From positions 28,072,610 to 28,136,609 of the forward strand of contig NC_030382.2 of assembly GCF_001625215.2 (NCBI RefSeq): a stretch of 64,000 nucleotides of DNA, written 5' to 3'. Position numbers and translations under genes: made by a program. Below the pieces are notes generated by a model. The model worked only from the letters and a program-made list of their open reading frames with translations. It was not told the DNA's origin and made no database searches. This stretch comes from Daucus carota subsp. sativus. Lineage: Eukaryota; Streptophyta; Magnoliopsida; Apiales; Apiaceae. Each line of letters opens with the position of its first letter. Positions within the stretch are counted from its first letter, which is position 1. Below are positions 24,704 to 37,470 of this stretch, in pieces.

Positions 24704-26986
24704 TGTAACATCCCGACTTTTCGGAATATTAAAAACTAATTTCACAACATAAATAATACAATTACTTAAATCAAAATACTTAAATAATATATAAGTCAAA
24801 GCAGCGGTCAAACCCAATAATCAAAAGTCATAAACTTAGAGACGCAGCTCCATAAATCCAAAACCAATACTAATAAATTCGTCAAATTACTCTTAATAAA
24901 CACTAAGTCTTTATTCACTAATCCAAACAATCACGAAGCACAAAAATCCACAAGCCTCATTCTTATTCTCAAAATCCTTCTACATAAAAGAACCTGAAAT
25001 ATAGAAAAACGGATGAGCTACACAGCCCAGCAAGTAACAATTTGACCAACAATTAATCTCGAAATCAGTGGGTGTTTTTATAAAACCTTGTTCCTCAAAA
25101 CAATAATAATTTTTAAAACACTTGTAAAAGCAAATCCAACCCACAGTTTATATTTTAAAACCAAACAGAATTTAAAACAGAACAGAAACAAAAATCTTAT
25201 AAATACCACAGTCTTGCTCTACGGCCACACTTTCCCAGTGACCGGGATCTTATTCTTATTCTTTTGCCACACTTACCCAGTGACCGGGATCTAAAGTTCA
25301 ATAATCACGCGCCCTTAGCAGGTATCTAAAGTTGCACACTTGTGCGCCTACTAAGGGTATCTAAGGCTAGTTCCGGAACTATAGCGTAGACTACGAACGG
25401 GTTCGAAACGTAGAGACTGGGTCTTCAAAGATTCTCATATCTTATAAATTTCCGAAACAGTATTCTTATTCTTACACAAAAATCCGAAATTCACAAAATC
25501 TGAAATTTGCAGAATCAAAATCTTTTCCGAAAATAAAAGTAAGTCAAAAAGTACTTACCTCAAAGTCGACACTTAAAATCCAAAATTAATAACACGATCA
25601 AAGCCTCTACATTTAATTAATAAACAAAATATAATTAACATGTAGTACTCCTTAAACAACCAAGAGCAAGACACATAACAAGTCTCAACAAAATTCAAAT
25701 TTTAACAACTAATAACAATTAACACAATTCAATCACTGAATAAGACAATTGACAATGCATGCTGTTACAAATCTCAATATTAACCAAAGATAGCTTCTGA
25801 ATATGAGAAAATAGTCAACTGGAGAATTAAAGTACATTCAACAAGGATTCCAAAATGTCAAGATTCATAATAAACGGACAGATAACGAATTAGTTATGAA
25901 TTTTAGAAGTTCAAGTAACACAGCAGGATTTTACTCAGGACCAGTTTACATTCAAAGCAGATTTTGATGAAGAAAACAAACTGATCTCAATTAGACTATA
26001 ACTAAACACTTAAAGAGAATTCTCAGAGGTTTCAGAATTGGTAAATATCACAATTTTATGACAAATAACGAGGGAGATATGAATTTTTAAACACAGAACA
26101 ACTCAGCAGAAAAGTATAAACAGCCCTGAATCTTTGTAAGTCAGTTTAGATAATTAAATCAATATTAAACAACAAATAGGCATGACTGATAACGAAAGAT
26201 TATATCTCAAGTTTTTCAGCTTGGTATCACGAGTAAATTTTCGACATACGATCAATTTATAGCGAATTTTTGAACATGGGAAAAATATTTGCGACTAAGA
26301 ACTGAAGGGTAACAAAGAATGTGATTTTAAGCATAGATACACTGCTAATTTCGAAATACGTCCTGAGACAAAAGTTGTAGGTATCGAAGAGAGCTTTTCA
26401 GAATGTCCAGAATCAACAAAATCCGATCAATTTTCAATTTACTACGATTTTTACAACCCAACTGATTCACAGAACATACTATATACGAATTTCAGCATAA
26501 ACAAATGGGCAAACAGGATATATTCACATCAAATACACATGACAAGGAACAAGAATCAATATCTCAAGTCAACATATATGTGCAAAGATCGAAGAGGAAG
26601 AAAACATACCCGTCCACGTAAATTGTTGTACGACTTATTCGGATTCTAAATGGGTTCTTATATAGCACATAAAACTTAATCGTAAATAGGAAGTTCCAAA
26701 CTTGAGTCACAATTTTCTCCATCTCATAAACCAATTTCCAAATATAACGTCTTCTCAAGAAGATTTCGATTTTCGATAATATTTCTACGCTTCTTTCCAT
26801 AAAGAATTCTCTCTATTTTATTATTCAAACAACTAACACAAAAAAATAAATTCTAGAAGCTTCCAATTAATGCTAATATCTAATTATATAAATACAAACA
26901 ATTTTAAATCTAAAATCTAACTCATAATAACAATACTAATTAAATAGAAATATTTAAATAAATAAATAAAATCACAGGATTTTACA
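24704..26986 (-). mobile_element. Solo LTR (2,283 bp) of an LTR retrotransposon
   Basis: Ends are TGTAACATCC and GGATTTTACA, and a perfect 5-bp duplication ATCAG lies outside (24699-24703 and 26987-26991). TG...CA ends plus a 5-bp duplication are diagnostic of LTR-element integration. No second LTR, gag-pol, primer-binding site or polypurine tract is inside, so it is a solo LTR left by recombination. A TATATAAG box on the minus strand near 26656-26664 sets the orientation: U3 is on the right and the 3' end reads GTCGGGATGTTACA. A 35-bp internal direct duplication (CCCAGTGACCGGGATCT units) lies at about 25222-25292. Confidence 0.87.
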
Positions 26987-26991
26987 ATCAG

Positions 26992-27641
26992 GAAGTAAAC
27001 TATTAGAGTCGTGCATGTCCAAAATCATTTTAATCAAAAATAAAAAGTTATATTTCCTCAATTTCAATAGATTTTTTTCCTCCTATTTTTCCACTTTTCT
27101 TCAATAATAATTTGAATATTTACCATTTTAATAATTACGCACAATTTTAAGATATGATATTAGAATTCATATACCAAATAATGCCCTAGATCAGTATTTT
27201 CTATTATATTTATTGTACATTTTTTAAATATTGTTGGACTTGAGCATCATAACAATAAATGTTCAGTAAAACTAAAATAACCATAAAGGCATATAAATTT
27301 ATAATATTTTTTTATAAATTTTGGACTTGTAAATTGATTTGAAATTAAATTAACTAATCAATCATGATATAATCACGATTTAGTAATGATAGACGAGAAA
27401 CTGTTGAGCACCGTAGCTGTCTCCCTTTTCATGAGCTAAACTGTTAAATTAAATTGATACAGCTTGGAGTAACAAGGTTTTAGAAATAATTTAAGCCCAA
27501 AAATTATGAATACTCAATGAAAACCACCAGTATATATTACTATTAAATAATTAATTGCCTGAAATTTTTTTATATTAAAAGGCAATTGCACAGTAACTAC
27601 AAAGGAGTGGATAGCAGCACTGCATCCCTGAGAATATTTGA
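26992..27641. other. AT-rich flank between the solo LTR and the first FRO gene
   Basis: No gene or clear repeat. The last part presumably contains the 3' UTR of the first FRO gene, which is transcribed leftward. Confidence 0.5.
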
Positions 27642-30600
27642 TCACCAGCTAAAACTTATGGATTCGAAATGTAAATTGTCTGCAGAGCCTGATGAACATA
27701 TGTTTGCGACATCATGGCGCATACTCTTCGGACCACAAACTAGAACACCAACACTTGATCCTTCTTGTTCCACTAGAATTCCTACAACATTACATAATCA
27801 ACTCTATTATCAACTTCCTATTGCCCTGCTCTCGAGTTATAATTAGGGAGGAAAGCAAGTGAAAATGAAGTAAAGTTATGTAACTTTCTCTCTGTTTGTG
27901 TTGCCGAGTTTTTTAAAAGGAGGAAAGCAAGTGAAAGTGGATGCAAGTATAACATACTTTCACTCCCAAAAGTGGGATGAAAGTGAAAGCACATTTGCTT
28001 TCACTTGCTTTCTCCCTAAAAAAACTCGGGAGCAGGGCCTATGTTAGCCAAGACCAACATTTTATCAATGTAGAGTTCAGTGCATATGATTTCCAGATAA
28101 AAGATATTATATTCATACGATGGATGCTCTTAGCAAAGCAGAATTTTAATTCTTGCAAGTATAAGTGGATAACAAGGGCAGCAAATTAACTTACCCCTCA
28201 GATCAGGCCTTCGGCCATAATGCAGCTTGGTAGTTTTTGAAAGACACTGCTGAGGAAGACTTTCGAGTTCTTGCTCAATAGGATTGACGGCCACTGAATT
28301 ATGCAATTTAGGTGACAATCCTTTAAGTTCCTCGATCTGTTGTTTCTTGTTCCACAGAAAAGCTCCAGTGGCTGTCACAAGTAGGGATATGCATAGGAGT
28401 AGCATATTTAGCAGAGCCTGTAATGAGTATGAGAAGACCATAAAACTATTATGATCTATTGGATATATGTAGAAGCGCGTAAGCAATCCCATGGTAAGAA
28501 GGAAGATTATGAATGACAACGATGTTATTAATCCGAGCCATAACCAACTGAATTTTCCTAAATTTGTGGATATAGGTGCATCGGAGGTGTTTGCCTTGAA
28601 CCATATTGTCCGCAAGGGGGTTGACTTTTCTATTTGTGGTTCTAATTCACGGGTAACATATGCCTCTACTTGTAGCTCAAGATTTGAAACTCCATATGAG
28701 GCATTTGAAGATGGTAAGAGGAGGTTTAACATAGTGAGCTCTGAGGAATTCTTGAACGCACTAATGAGGAGAATGCTGGGAGTTTTGCTTTTCATTGTTG
28801 AGTTCATGAAGATAAGTTCACGGATTATAGAAATACAGGGTGCTATGCCACTGCCTCCAGTAACCATAACTAGTTTATCATGCCTGCAATGATCATTATG
28901 GTTTCAACCAGTGAGTATTTTATGATGATTGCAAGCATATTTTAAACTTACAACATTTTATGTAGTTTGGTACCTTAGAAAGTGAGTTGAAGCAGGTCCA
29001 TAAGGGCCTTCAACAGAGACACTAAGATGTTCAACTGGAAAAGGCGAAGCAAGCTTCTCATAAAGCTTCTGAGTCCAACTTCCTTCGCTTTTAATAATAA
29101 CACTGAGAACCTCAGGTTCCAAATTACTGCTGGAACTAATTGTATAAGGATGCCATTGCAGCTTGGAAATGCTTGGAACATTAATAAACATAATGCTTGT
29201 TGCAGTATAATTCAATCCTAGAAAAATAGAACTAGTTAGTAGCTCTGGTAACATTCTAATTACTTCAATCTTAGACAGCGTATAAGTTGTGCCAAATTAG
29301 AGCACTGAAATGTACATCTGTAACTTGATCTCACATGGAGGCGCCATGTTCCAGATTATGGCCATGAAATACACGTAAATTACTAAATTTGTCTCAAAAC
29401 GAGACCCCGACCTCTTGTTCTCTACAAAATAGGGGTATCATATCCACTATCCACTAGGTTATAATTAATGCTAGGTCTAACATAGCCTTTTCTAAGAAAC
29501 AATTCAAAATTTTAAAAATTAAAATACAAGCAGTATATGTAAAACGCTTAGAGGGAAGGGAAAGTTTTAAATTTGTGTGAACAATTGGGGACTAACCTTT
29601 AGTTTTTGCGAAGTTGAGCTCAACAGTATTACATGGAAGAATACGAGCAGACACTAACTGAGCACATTGTCTGGACTGTAAGAACCTTAAGAGTCGATCA
29701 ATCATGAAGAGATAAAATCCCGGAAGCATATAGCAGAAATAATTGAAGCCAAGATGAAAGACAAAGAAGATAATGAAGAAAATGTAGAGGTAGTGTGTGT
29801 AAAAGAAGAGCTCAAACATTTTTCGCCTAATGCGAGGAAATGTTGTCACCCATAGCCCTAATCCGAAGAGCAAGGAAATCTCCCCAGCTACATTCGATGC
29901 ACCTATTTTCCTCCATTCCAGCATCTGCATTCAGTCCAATGAATAGTTAAAATGAAAGAAGATTTGCATGGCCATAACCAGATGTGAGATGCCAATTACT
30001 TTCAATACTATGTAGCTTTTCAAAACTCTTAGTACAAATTTACAATTACCAGTTGAAATAGTAGCATTATATGAATAGAAATAAATTACTGTTCTGCCAG
30101 ACATGACTTTGGATCATTCGTATCTTGGATATGAAGTCTTTACAGATTTGGCAATTTCTAAACTTACCTTATTAAACAAATACTACAAGGGTTTTGGTCC
30201 CTGGCATTCGACTGCCGGGACCGTTTATATGACATATCATTCCTAAACTGTTGGATGAACAGCGGCCTGGATTATAACAAAATTCTAATACGTTCAAGCT
30301 TTTTAAAAGAACGGGACATATTAAAAATAATGTTATAATCCTGGTTGCTGGATATTTATCTAACGATTAAAAATGATATGCCAGTTAAGCAGTCTACGAT
30401 GCAAGGTGCAGGATCAGTTATATAAATTATAACATTAGTTGCATATATTATGCAAAAAAGAAAATTTTAGAAATTATTATTATGAATATATAGTCAAACC
30501 ACTCTGAAATGTGTGTAAAAAAATTAAACCTTAAAATTCATAAGGCTTAACATTGAATATAACAACACGACCGAACAATTGGCTAATGTTTTCAAAGTTG

Positions 30601-31798
30601 GCTGGAGAAAAAAGCTGAAGACTAAAGCCAGAGGAGACAAGAACAAAACGATACGAAAGAAATACCAAGTTGTGAATGACATTGTGAAGCACATCACAAT
30701 CCACTTTTGTAAATTTGGCATTTCTCTATACTATGACACTCTGAACTTTGATTCTTTGAAGATAAAATTTTCACAGCCATCCATTTCTCATCACCAACAA
30801 CCAAATCAAGATTCCAATAGTACTTACCTTGGATACTAAACGATCCGTGAGAGCCCAGTAGACGATGTAAAACAGGCCATGAGCGGTGAAAAGGAACATG
30901 GTCATGTGTCCAAGCCAGATATGATACTTGATGCTGGCCTCTGAGGTCAGTCCCAGAAGGGGCAACACTGATGAAGTTCGCGTAACCGGGAAGAATAGAA
31001 ATAACAGACATATGTTGCCAATAATCCCCAGAGTAAAGCCTATTATGCTCAGTGTAGACTTCCATCTGTCATAACATTACATGCAAGTAACACATCTTGT
31101 AACAGGAGATATTTACTAGTAAAAACCAACAATCTCGAATAAATACCTCTTCTCATTCTCTGATTCTATGAAAAAGGCCATGTGCTGGAAGAAGTAATGC
31201 ATGTAAGCGGAGAAGGTCCAGACTAGGAGGGCAATGAACATCACCAAAATAGAGATCTCTGTCCACGAAACGATCCCGAGCCATTTCATAATCACCGGCC
31301 TCTTCCATGAACTCAATATCGACTTGCTGCAAAAACCACTTGGTAAAAAGTAAAAACACTTCTGCAATGTCATATGTGTGTGCATAGAGCCAGAGGATCA
31401 GAAAAAATACCTTTTTATCTCGCGACTTTCAGCACCATCTTTGTATTTGATTCCCAAATGAAGATACAGAGAGCCTAAAACAGAGATAACCAACATGGGA
31501 AATGTGTCCATAAGAATTGTTGTACCTGCAAAATCATGGGGAAGAGTTAGATACTCGAATTACAGGGAGTTGATGAAATTAAGTTGAAAACTACTAAACC
31601 TTGTGCTCCAAAGAAACTGGAATTTGTATGAGCTCGAATTTTGGGCTCAAAATGTGATATATAAGTGGAGCTTGGCTTCATGATTAGCATGAAGATATAC
31701 CCAACAAAGATGATTATTACTAGTCCTAATATAGATGTTCGAAGCACTCTTATTTTGCCATTTGAACTAGAAACAGAAGCTACCGGTTTCTCCTCCAT
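27642..31798 (-). CDS. FRO: Ferric reduction oxidase (ferric-chelate reductase), copy 1
   Basis: Membrane flavocytochrome that moves electrons from NADPH through FAD and two haems to ferric (or cupric) chelates. Exons on the minus strand: 31600-31798, 31411-31525, 31147-31326, 30828-31065, 29597-29924, 28974-29217, 28195-28883, 27642-27781; total 2,133 nt, 710 aa, the usual FRO size. Visible features: N-terminal membrane segment (about 20-42); haem-ligand type His pairs about 213/227 and 288/301 in a ferric-reductase transmembrane core; FAD motif HPYTIS (about 376-381); NADPH motif TGGSGIAP (about 443); C-terminal CGPKSMRH (Cys about 680) and FESISFSW tail. The ending suggests the FRO2/4/5-like group, but only a tree would settle that. 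Copy 2 lies 738 bp upstream in the same orientation. A MITE sits in intron 7. Confidence 0.95.
27823..28038. mobile_element. MITE in intron 7 of FRO copy 1
   Basis: Near-perfect inverted ends GCCCTGCTCTCGAGTT and (reverse complement) GCCCTGCTCCCGAGTT, followed by AGGGAG and AAAGCAAGTGAAA blocks on both sides. It is 216 bp long. A TAT or CTAT sequence occurs on both flanks but does not give an unambiguous duplication, so the superfamily is open. The paralogous intron lacks it. Confidence 0.8.
30188..30420. repeat. Imperfect inverted repeat in FRO copy 1 intron 4
   Basis: GACATATCATT...GGATTATAAC on the left pairs with GTTATAATCC...AATGATATGCC on the right over about 55 bases with mismatches, and weaker pairing extends outward. 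It looks like an old MITE inside intron 4 (29925-30827). No target duplication was found. Confidence 0.45.
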
Positions 31799-32535
31799 GA
31801 GACCTCTTTCTCTGCCTACTAGCTCTAGTACTCTGTATGAGTGTCTGAAATTTTATGAAATACTGTATTTATTTAACGCAGATGTGAAATAGATTCATAA
31901 ATTTTCGAAAATTAACTATTTTATGTATAAAAACAAGTATTTATTTTTAGAAAAAACAAGTATATTATTGTAAGAGGTATGCGAATACAAAATTTGGACA
32001 ATAGACTAATTGAGTCTGTTGAGAGACACGGTTTTTGCTATGTAATAATTGTCATCTTGTTAGTGACGATGAATATCTTAGATAAAATTTTATTAATGAA
32101 AAAAAGGGAAGATATTTATTTTATATTCTTTTCATATTTTTATTATACGCGGTTTTCATTTTGACACGTAGATGGCTTGATCATATAGAAGCTATTTTGA
32201 TTAATTTCCTTTTGATAAATTAAATTTGAATTATAATTTCATTTAAAAATTAATATTTTTTTCAACGAAAAAGCGATGAATTTAATAAATAATGTGACAT
32301 AAGTCAAAACATCATGCATTCAAAAAAATGAATTATCTATCCAAGTCATTTTATTTTTTTGTCCAAGTCGCTCTTGTTTCAAAAAGAGTATTAGAGCTTT
32401 GAAGTCCTTCCGATTGATTAATCAAAAAGTAGAATAACAATATGATTCAGTTGGGCATTGAGATGAGAGGGGGAGACATTATTACTATACAGGAAAACGC
32501 TAACTTTAACTATAACAGTTAACGATGATGGTGGA
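31799..32535. other. Spacer between the tandem FRO genes
   Basis: A 737-bp AT-rich interval that must hold the promoter of copy 1 and the 3' UTR of copy 2. I cannot pick out a reliable TATA box or iron-response element. Confidence 0.5.
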
Positions 32536-35500
32536 TCACCAACTAAAACTTATGGATTCAAAATGTAAATTTTTTGCCAAGCTTGATGAACATATGTTTG
32601 CCACTTGGTGGCGCATACTCTTCGGACCACATACCAGAACACCAACGCTTGCTTCTTCATGTTCCATTAAAATTCCTGCAACAGACTCAAAATTTTATCA
32701 TCAAACCTAACCAAATCTGAAATACCATGTACTCTGTCCGTCCTTTTCAATTGTTTACACTGGGGAATGGGGCTAAGGAAGCACTCTAATTCTCTCATAA
32801 ATTATAACTTGATAAATTATTTTTAACTTTTTTTTTTTTTTGAATAAAAGTTTAGTGTTTAAATTTCCACAAAAAAAATTGAAAATAAGTTATGAAACTA
32901 TATATTTTACAGCGTTAAAATGCGTGTCAAAAAAACTGTAAAGAAATTAGAGGGACGAGAGTATATGTAAGATAGCCAAATGCGCTCTGATAAGCTCAGG
33001 GAATGTGAAAATAACTTACCCCTAAGATCAGGCCTTCGACCATAATGCACATTCTTAGTTTCCAACAGGGACTGGTAAGGAAGACTTTCGAGTTCTCTAT
33101 CAATAGGAGTGTCAACCCATGAATTATGCTTTAATGGTGACAATTCTATAACCTTCTTAACCTGGTTGGTTTTTATGGAACTTTGTTTCTTGTTCCAGAG
33201 AAAAGCTGCAGAGGCTGTCACGAGTATAGATATGCACATGAGTAGCATATTCAACACAGACCTTAATGAGTTTGAGAACACCTTATTAGTATTGTGATCT
33301 ATAGGATATATGTAGAAGCGCGTAAGAAATCCCATGGTAAGAAGGAAGATTATAAACGATGATGATGTTATGACTCCGAGCCATAACCAACTGTATTGGC
33401 CTAAAGTTGTGGATATTGGTGCATCAAGGGTGTTTGACTTGAACCATATTGTTTGCAGGGGTTTTGGGCTTTCTGTAGGTGGTTCCATCTCTCGGGTCAC
33501 GTATGCCTCTACCTGTAGTTCCAGATTAGAATATCTGGATGAGGCATTTGAAATTGGAAGAATGAGGTTTAGCATAGTGAGCTCTGAGGAATTCTTGAAT
33601 GCACTAATGAGGAGAATGCGAGGAGGTCTGCATTTTTTAGTTGAGTTCATGAAGAGTAGTTCATGGATTATAGAAATGAATGGCGCTATGCCACTGCCTC
33701 CAGTAACCATAATTAGTTTATCATGCCTGCAATTATCATGACTAATCAATCACAAAGTATAATTTGATTTCATAACATTATATATACTTTGGTACCTCAG
33801 AAAGTGAGTTGAAGCAGGTCCATAAGGGCCTTCAACAGAGATTTGAAGATGCTCAATGGGAAATGGTGAAGCAAGCTTCTGGTAAAGCTTCCGAGTCCAA
33901 CTTCCTTCACTTTTAATAATAACACTAAGAATCTCAGGTTCCAAATGACTGCTGGAACTAATTGTATAAGGATGCCACTGCAGCTTGGAAATGCTGGGAA
34001 CATTAATAAATATGATGCTTGTTGGAGTGTAACTCAATCCTGGAAGACAAAAACATACATCACGTAAAAACATTTCAAGTAAAATTCTAAAATTTGGGCA
34101 AATGGTTGAGGAGTCACCTTGATCTTTGGAGAAGTTGAGCTCAACAGTCTCACAAGGCAGGACGCGAGCGGAGACTAACTGGGCACATTGTCTGGATTGT
34201 AGGAACCTCAAGAAACGATCAACCATGAAGAGATAGAAACCGGGAAGCATATAGCAAAAATAGTTGAAGCCAAGATGAAAAATGAAGAAGACAATGAATA
34301 AAATGTAGAGGTAGTGTGTGTAAAAGAAGAGCTCAAACATTTTTCGCCTAATGCGAGGAAATGTTGTCACCCATAGCGCTAATCCAAACAACAAAGAAAT
34401 CTCCCCAGCCACATTTGATACATGTGTTTTTTTCCATTCCAGAATCTGCATTCAAGCCTAATCAATGAGTAAAAAACCTATGCATGGTTTAAGTAGTGTC
34501 ATTATCTTACTCAAAGAAACAACCATTCTAGCTATTTCATATTACCAAGTTAAAATGGCTTTGAATAAAGGTATCTAATTAAAGATAAAAAAAATTGTAA
34601 TATTAAATTTTTAGGGATCTTTCAGATTGAAAGCCTTTTGAGGGTGGTGGAGTATTATTCTACGCAACTTTGCAATACAAGTCAAGAGATAACCTCTGTA
34701 GTGAGAAATGAGAATACAAGAGTTAGAGTGTTGGGCCAATTTTAACTGAGAAATGCACTTGTCAGATATGACGCCATGATATAACATTTGCCTTATCTTT
34801 TCATTTCGTCCAAGCATAAATAAGTGGAAAGTGCAGAGTAATGCTGAGGAGAAAAAAACAACAATATGTATTCAAAGTTGTGATTAACATTTTCAAACAC
34901 ATCACAATCTACCTTTGTAAATTTGGCAGTGCTCCAAACTTGACAGACCATATCAATCAAACTTACAGTCTTAACTAACATTCGTTTAACCGCAAAATGT
35001 TGCCACTCATCTCATAGTACTAGAGTAATCAAGTGTTTTACGATAACTTCTTATTCCATTCTTTGATTTGAGCTTCACAAAGTGATATGGGACGAGACAT
35101 TTAATTTTGGCCGATTGAATATTTACCTTTGATGATAAACGATTTGTGACAGCCCAGTAGACGATATAACACAGGCCGTGAGCTGTAAAAAGGAACATGG
35201 TTATATGTCCAAGCCAAATATGATACTTGATGCTGGCCTCTGAGGTCAAACCAAGGAGAGGCAACACCGATGAAGTTCGTGTCACCGGAAAGAAGAGAAA
35301 GGTAAGACATATGTTGCCAACAATTCCTAGAGTTAGACCTATAATGCTCAGTTTAGCTTCCCACCTGCAATTAATTACATGCAAATGCATCATGAACAAT
35401 TACTCCCATGTGATGATAGAACTGCTTAAAGAATGTTATGAGGTTTGTTTGATATGGCGTGTCTCGATCAACTCCTCTAGAATAAGAAAACACCTACCTC

Positions 35501-36142
35501 TTGCCCTGCCCTATTTCTTTGAAAATGTCCATGTGATTAAAGAAGTAATGCAAGTAAGCTGAGAAAGTCCAAACCAGGAGAGCAATAAACATCACGAAAA
35601 TGAAGAGTTCTATCCAAGAAACAATCCCGAGGCATCTGATGATCATCGGCCTCTTCCACCAACTGAACATAGACTTCCTACAAAGAAAAGTACTAGTTCA
35701 TAGTTCATGTAGCCATGTATGTGTCAAGTATATGTATGTGTGCATATGTACCTTTTTATTTCACAGCTATTAGTACTTGCAAGTTTCAGTCCCAAGTGAA
35801 GATATACAGAGCCCAGAACAGATATCAACAGCACTGGAAATGTGTAAACAAGAATTGTTGTACCTGCAAAAACAGGGAAAGAGGCATATGCATAGAAATC
35901 CAAATTAAAAGAAAAACATATAAGCTGAAAACAAGTATAGTACCTTGTGTTCCAAAGAAAGTGGAATTTGTCTGAGCCCGAATTTTCGGGTAGAAATATT
36001 CTCTATAAGCAGAGGTTGGCATCATAATCCACATGAAACTATACCCGAGAAAGATTATCACTACTATTCCCAATACCAGTGTCTGGATAAGTCTAGTTTT
36101 GCCATTAGAACAAGTAACATGAGCTGCTGTTTTCTCCTCCAT
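32536..36142 (-). CDS. FRO: Ferric reduction oxidase (ferric-chelate reductase), copy 2
   Basis: Tandem paralogue of the gene at 27642-31798, with the same predicted activity. Exons on the minus strand: 35944-36142, 35752-35863, 35498-35677, 35127-35364, 34118-34445, 33796-34039, 33020-33726, 32536-32675; total 2,148 nt, 715 aa. Exons 1, 3, 4, 5, 6 and 8 are identical in length to copy 1; exon 2 is one codon shorter and exon 7 six codons longer. The His pairs, HPYTIS FAD motif, TGGSGIAP NADPH motif, CGPKSMRH and FESISFSW tail are all conserved, so the copy looks functional. Exon 7 carries a longer hydrophilic loop with extra Lys/Gln residues. A different MITE lies in intron 7. A TATA-like TGTATATAG occurs on the minus strand about 50 bp upstream of the start. 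Confidence 0.95.
32732..32961. mobile_element. Stowaway-type MITE in intron 7 of FRO copy 2
   Basis: The left end is CTCTGTCCGTCCTTTT and the reverse complement of the right end is CTCTCGTCCCTCTAATTT. TA abuts both ends (32730-32731 and 32962-32963). It is 230 bp long with an A/T-rich core, and falls inside intron 32676-33019. Confidence 0.78.
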
Positions 36143-37470
36143 CAGAGAAACTCTATTTCCTAATTTGAACTCTAGCAGATGAAACTATATACATAATACA
36201 TGACAGGTCTATTGTAACAATATATGTATATAACCATTCCTATCATTTTCCATGTCTCCAACATGGTCGTTAGAATTTTTCGACTCTAGCTCTTTGGTGG
36301 GCCATTTTGCTTAACCTCAATCGATAACTATTGAATGGTGGAGGTCAAAATAATCCTGCCAGCCACTTTGAAATGTGGAAAATTTTTACATAGTAATAGG
36401 ATGTGGACATATAATGTCTACTGCATATATGAGTAAAAGTAGCATAGTTCAGTTCTGTGTCATACTAGGATAATAAGTATAATCAAGTGTCTCCTAGGGC
36501 TGCAAGTGAACGAAACTGCTCCTGAATGGCTCAGCACTCAACATAATTATAATTTCAGCTCGAGACTCCTTGAAGTGAGTCGGAGAGTTTCTGGATTATT
36601 ACAATGCTAGAGAGTCCCTCCGACTTTGGTGGGAAAAAGTTCAGAAGTATTGTCTCATAAATGAACCCTCCTGGAAATATAAGTTTTAGTTTTGTGACAA
36701 CTACGAGCTTCTTGTTTTTGCACCAGGATCTAATCAGCAATAATCACTCAAAGCATAACTCAAATCACCGTGGCAGTCTTTTACTTTTAACAAAATTAGG
36801 GAACATTACAAACACTGGATTAGTTAAATTCTAGCTACGACAATCCAGTATCAGTTTCAGAGAAAGACACGAGCTATAAAGAGCTCTTGTAACTTGTAGC
36901 ACAGCACTACTGGTATACAATATTTAACAGCAAGAGATAGTCATTAAGCGATCATTATTTAAACCTCGTAGCAACTAAGCCAATCTGTGAATCTCAGAAG
37001 GCATATTATCTAGTTCTATCTCACGTGTCATTACAAGTTTAGTACAATCGTCCAGGATCATGTCAAGTGCTTAATCTTATATTAGCTATACAATTCACTA
37101 AACCAAAATTCCAGTAGCAACTCTTTATTACAAGGAGCTGGTCTTTTAACAACAGCAATATTTTAGTGATTTAACCAACTTAGATCACATAATATGATTA
37201 GAAATCGGCATTTGTTAGTATCATAACTCATAGTTAACAAATGTGATTGCCCATAGTTGCATCTAAGGGTGAGCTCATCGAGTTATTAAGGTTAAACATA
37301 ACTAAAAAGCCTTGAAAACAACTCGGGGAGAAGGTCCAACAAGCTCACTCTTTCTTTTTCATAACTACTTGGCAGAAATATAACAGAAAAGCTAGACACC
37401 TCTACAAAAGACAATGATATTCTATGTGAACTGAAATGCCACCAGCTAATACATACACTTAAGCTAATTA
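36143..37470. other. Intergenic region between FRO copy 2 and the F-box gene
   Basis: No supportable gene. The right part probably includes the 3' UTR of the F-box gene and the left part the promoter of FRO copy 2. No terminal repeats were recognised. Confidence 0.5.

Noticed and set aside
24704..26986. Cassandra-type TRIM (5S-like LTR) because of the TGTAACATCC start
   Set aside because: It is much longer than Cassandra LTRs and I see no 5S rRNA-like promoter; the solo LTR reading with a 5-bp duplication fits better.
28491..28892. Plus-strand ORF of 133 codons (and 33334-33741, 135 codons) opposite the FRO exons
   Set aside because: Antisense shadows of FRO exon 7, present in both paralogues only because the sense exons are homologous.
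30579..30839. Plus-strand Lys-rich ORF
   Set aside because: Overlaps FRO copy 1 intron 4 and exon 4 in antisense; no homologous frame or domain.
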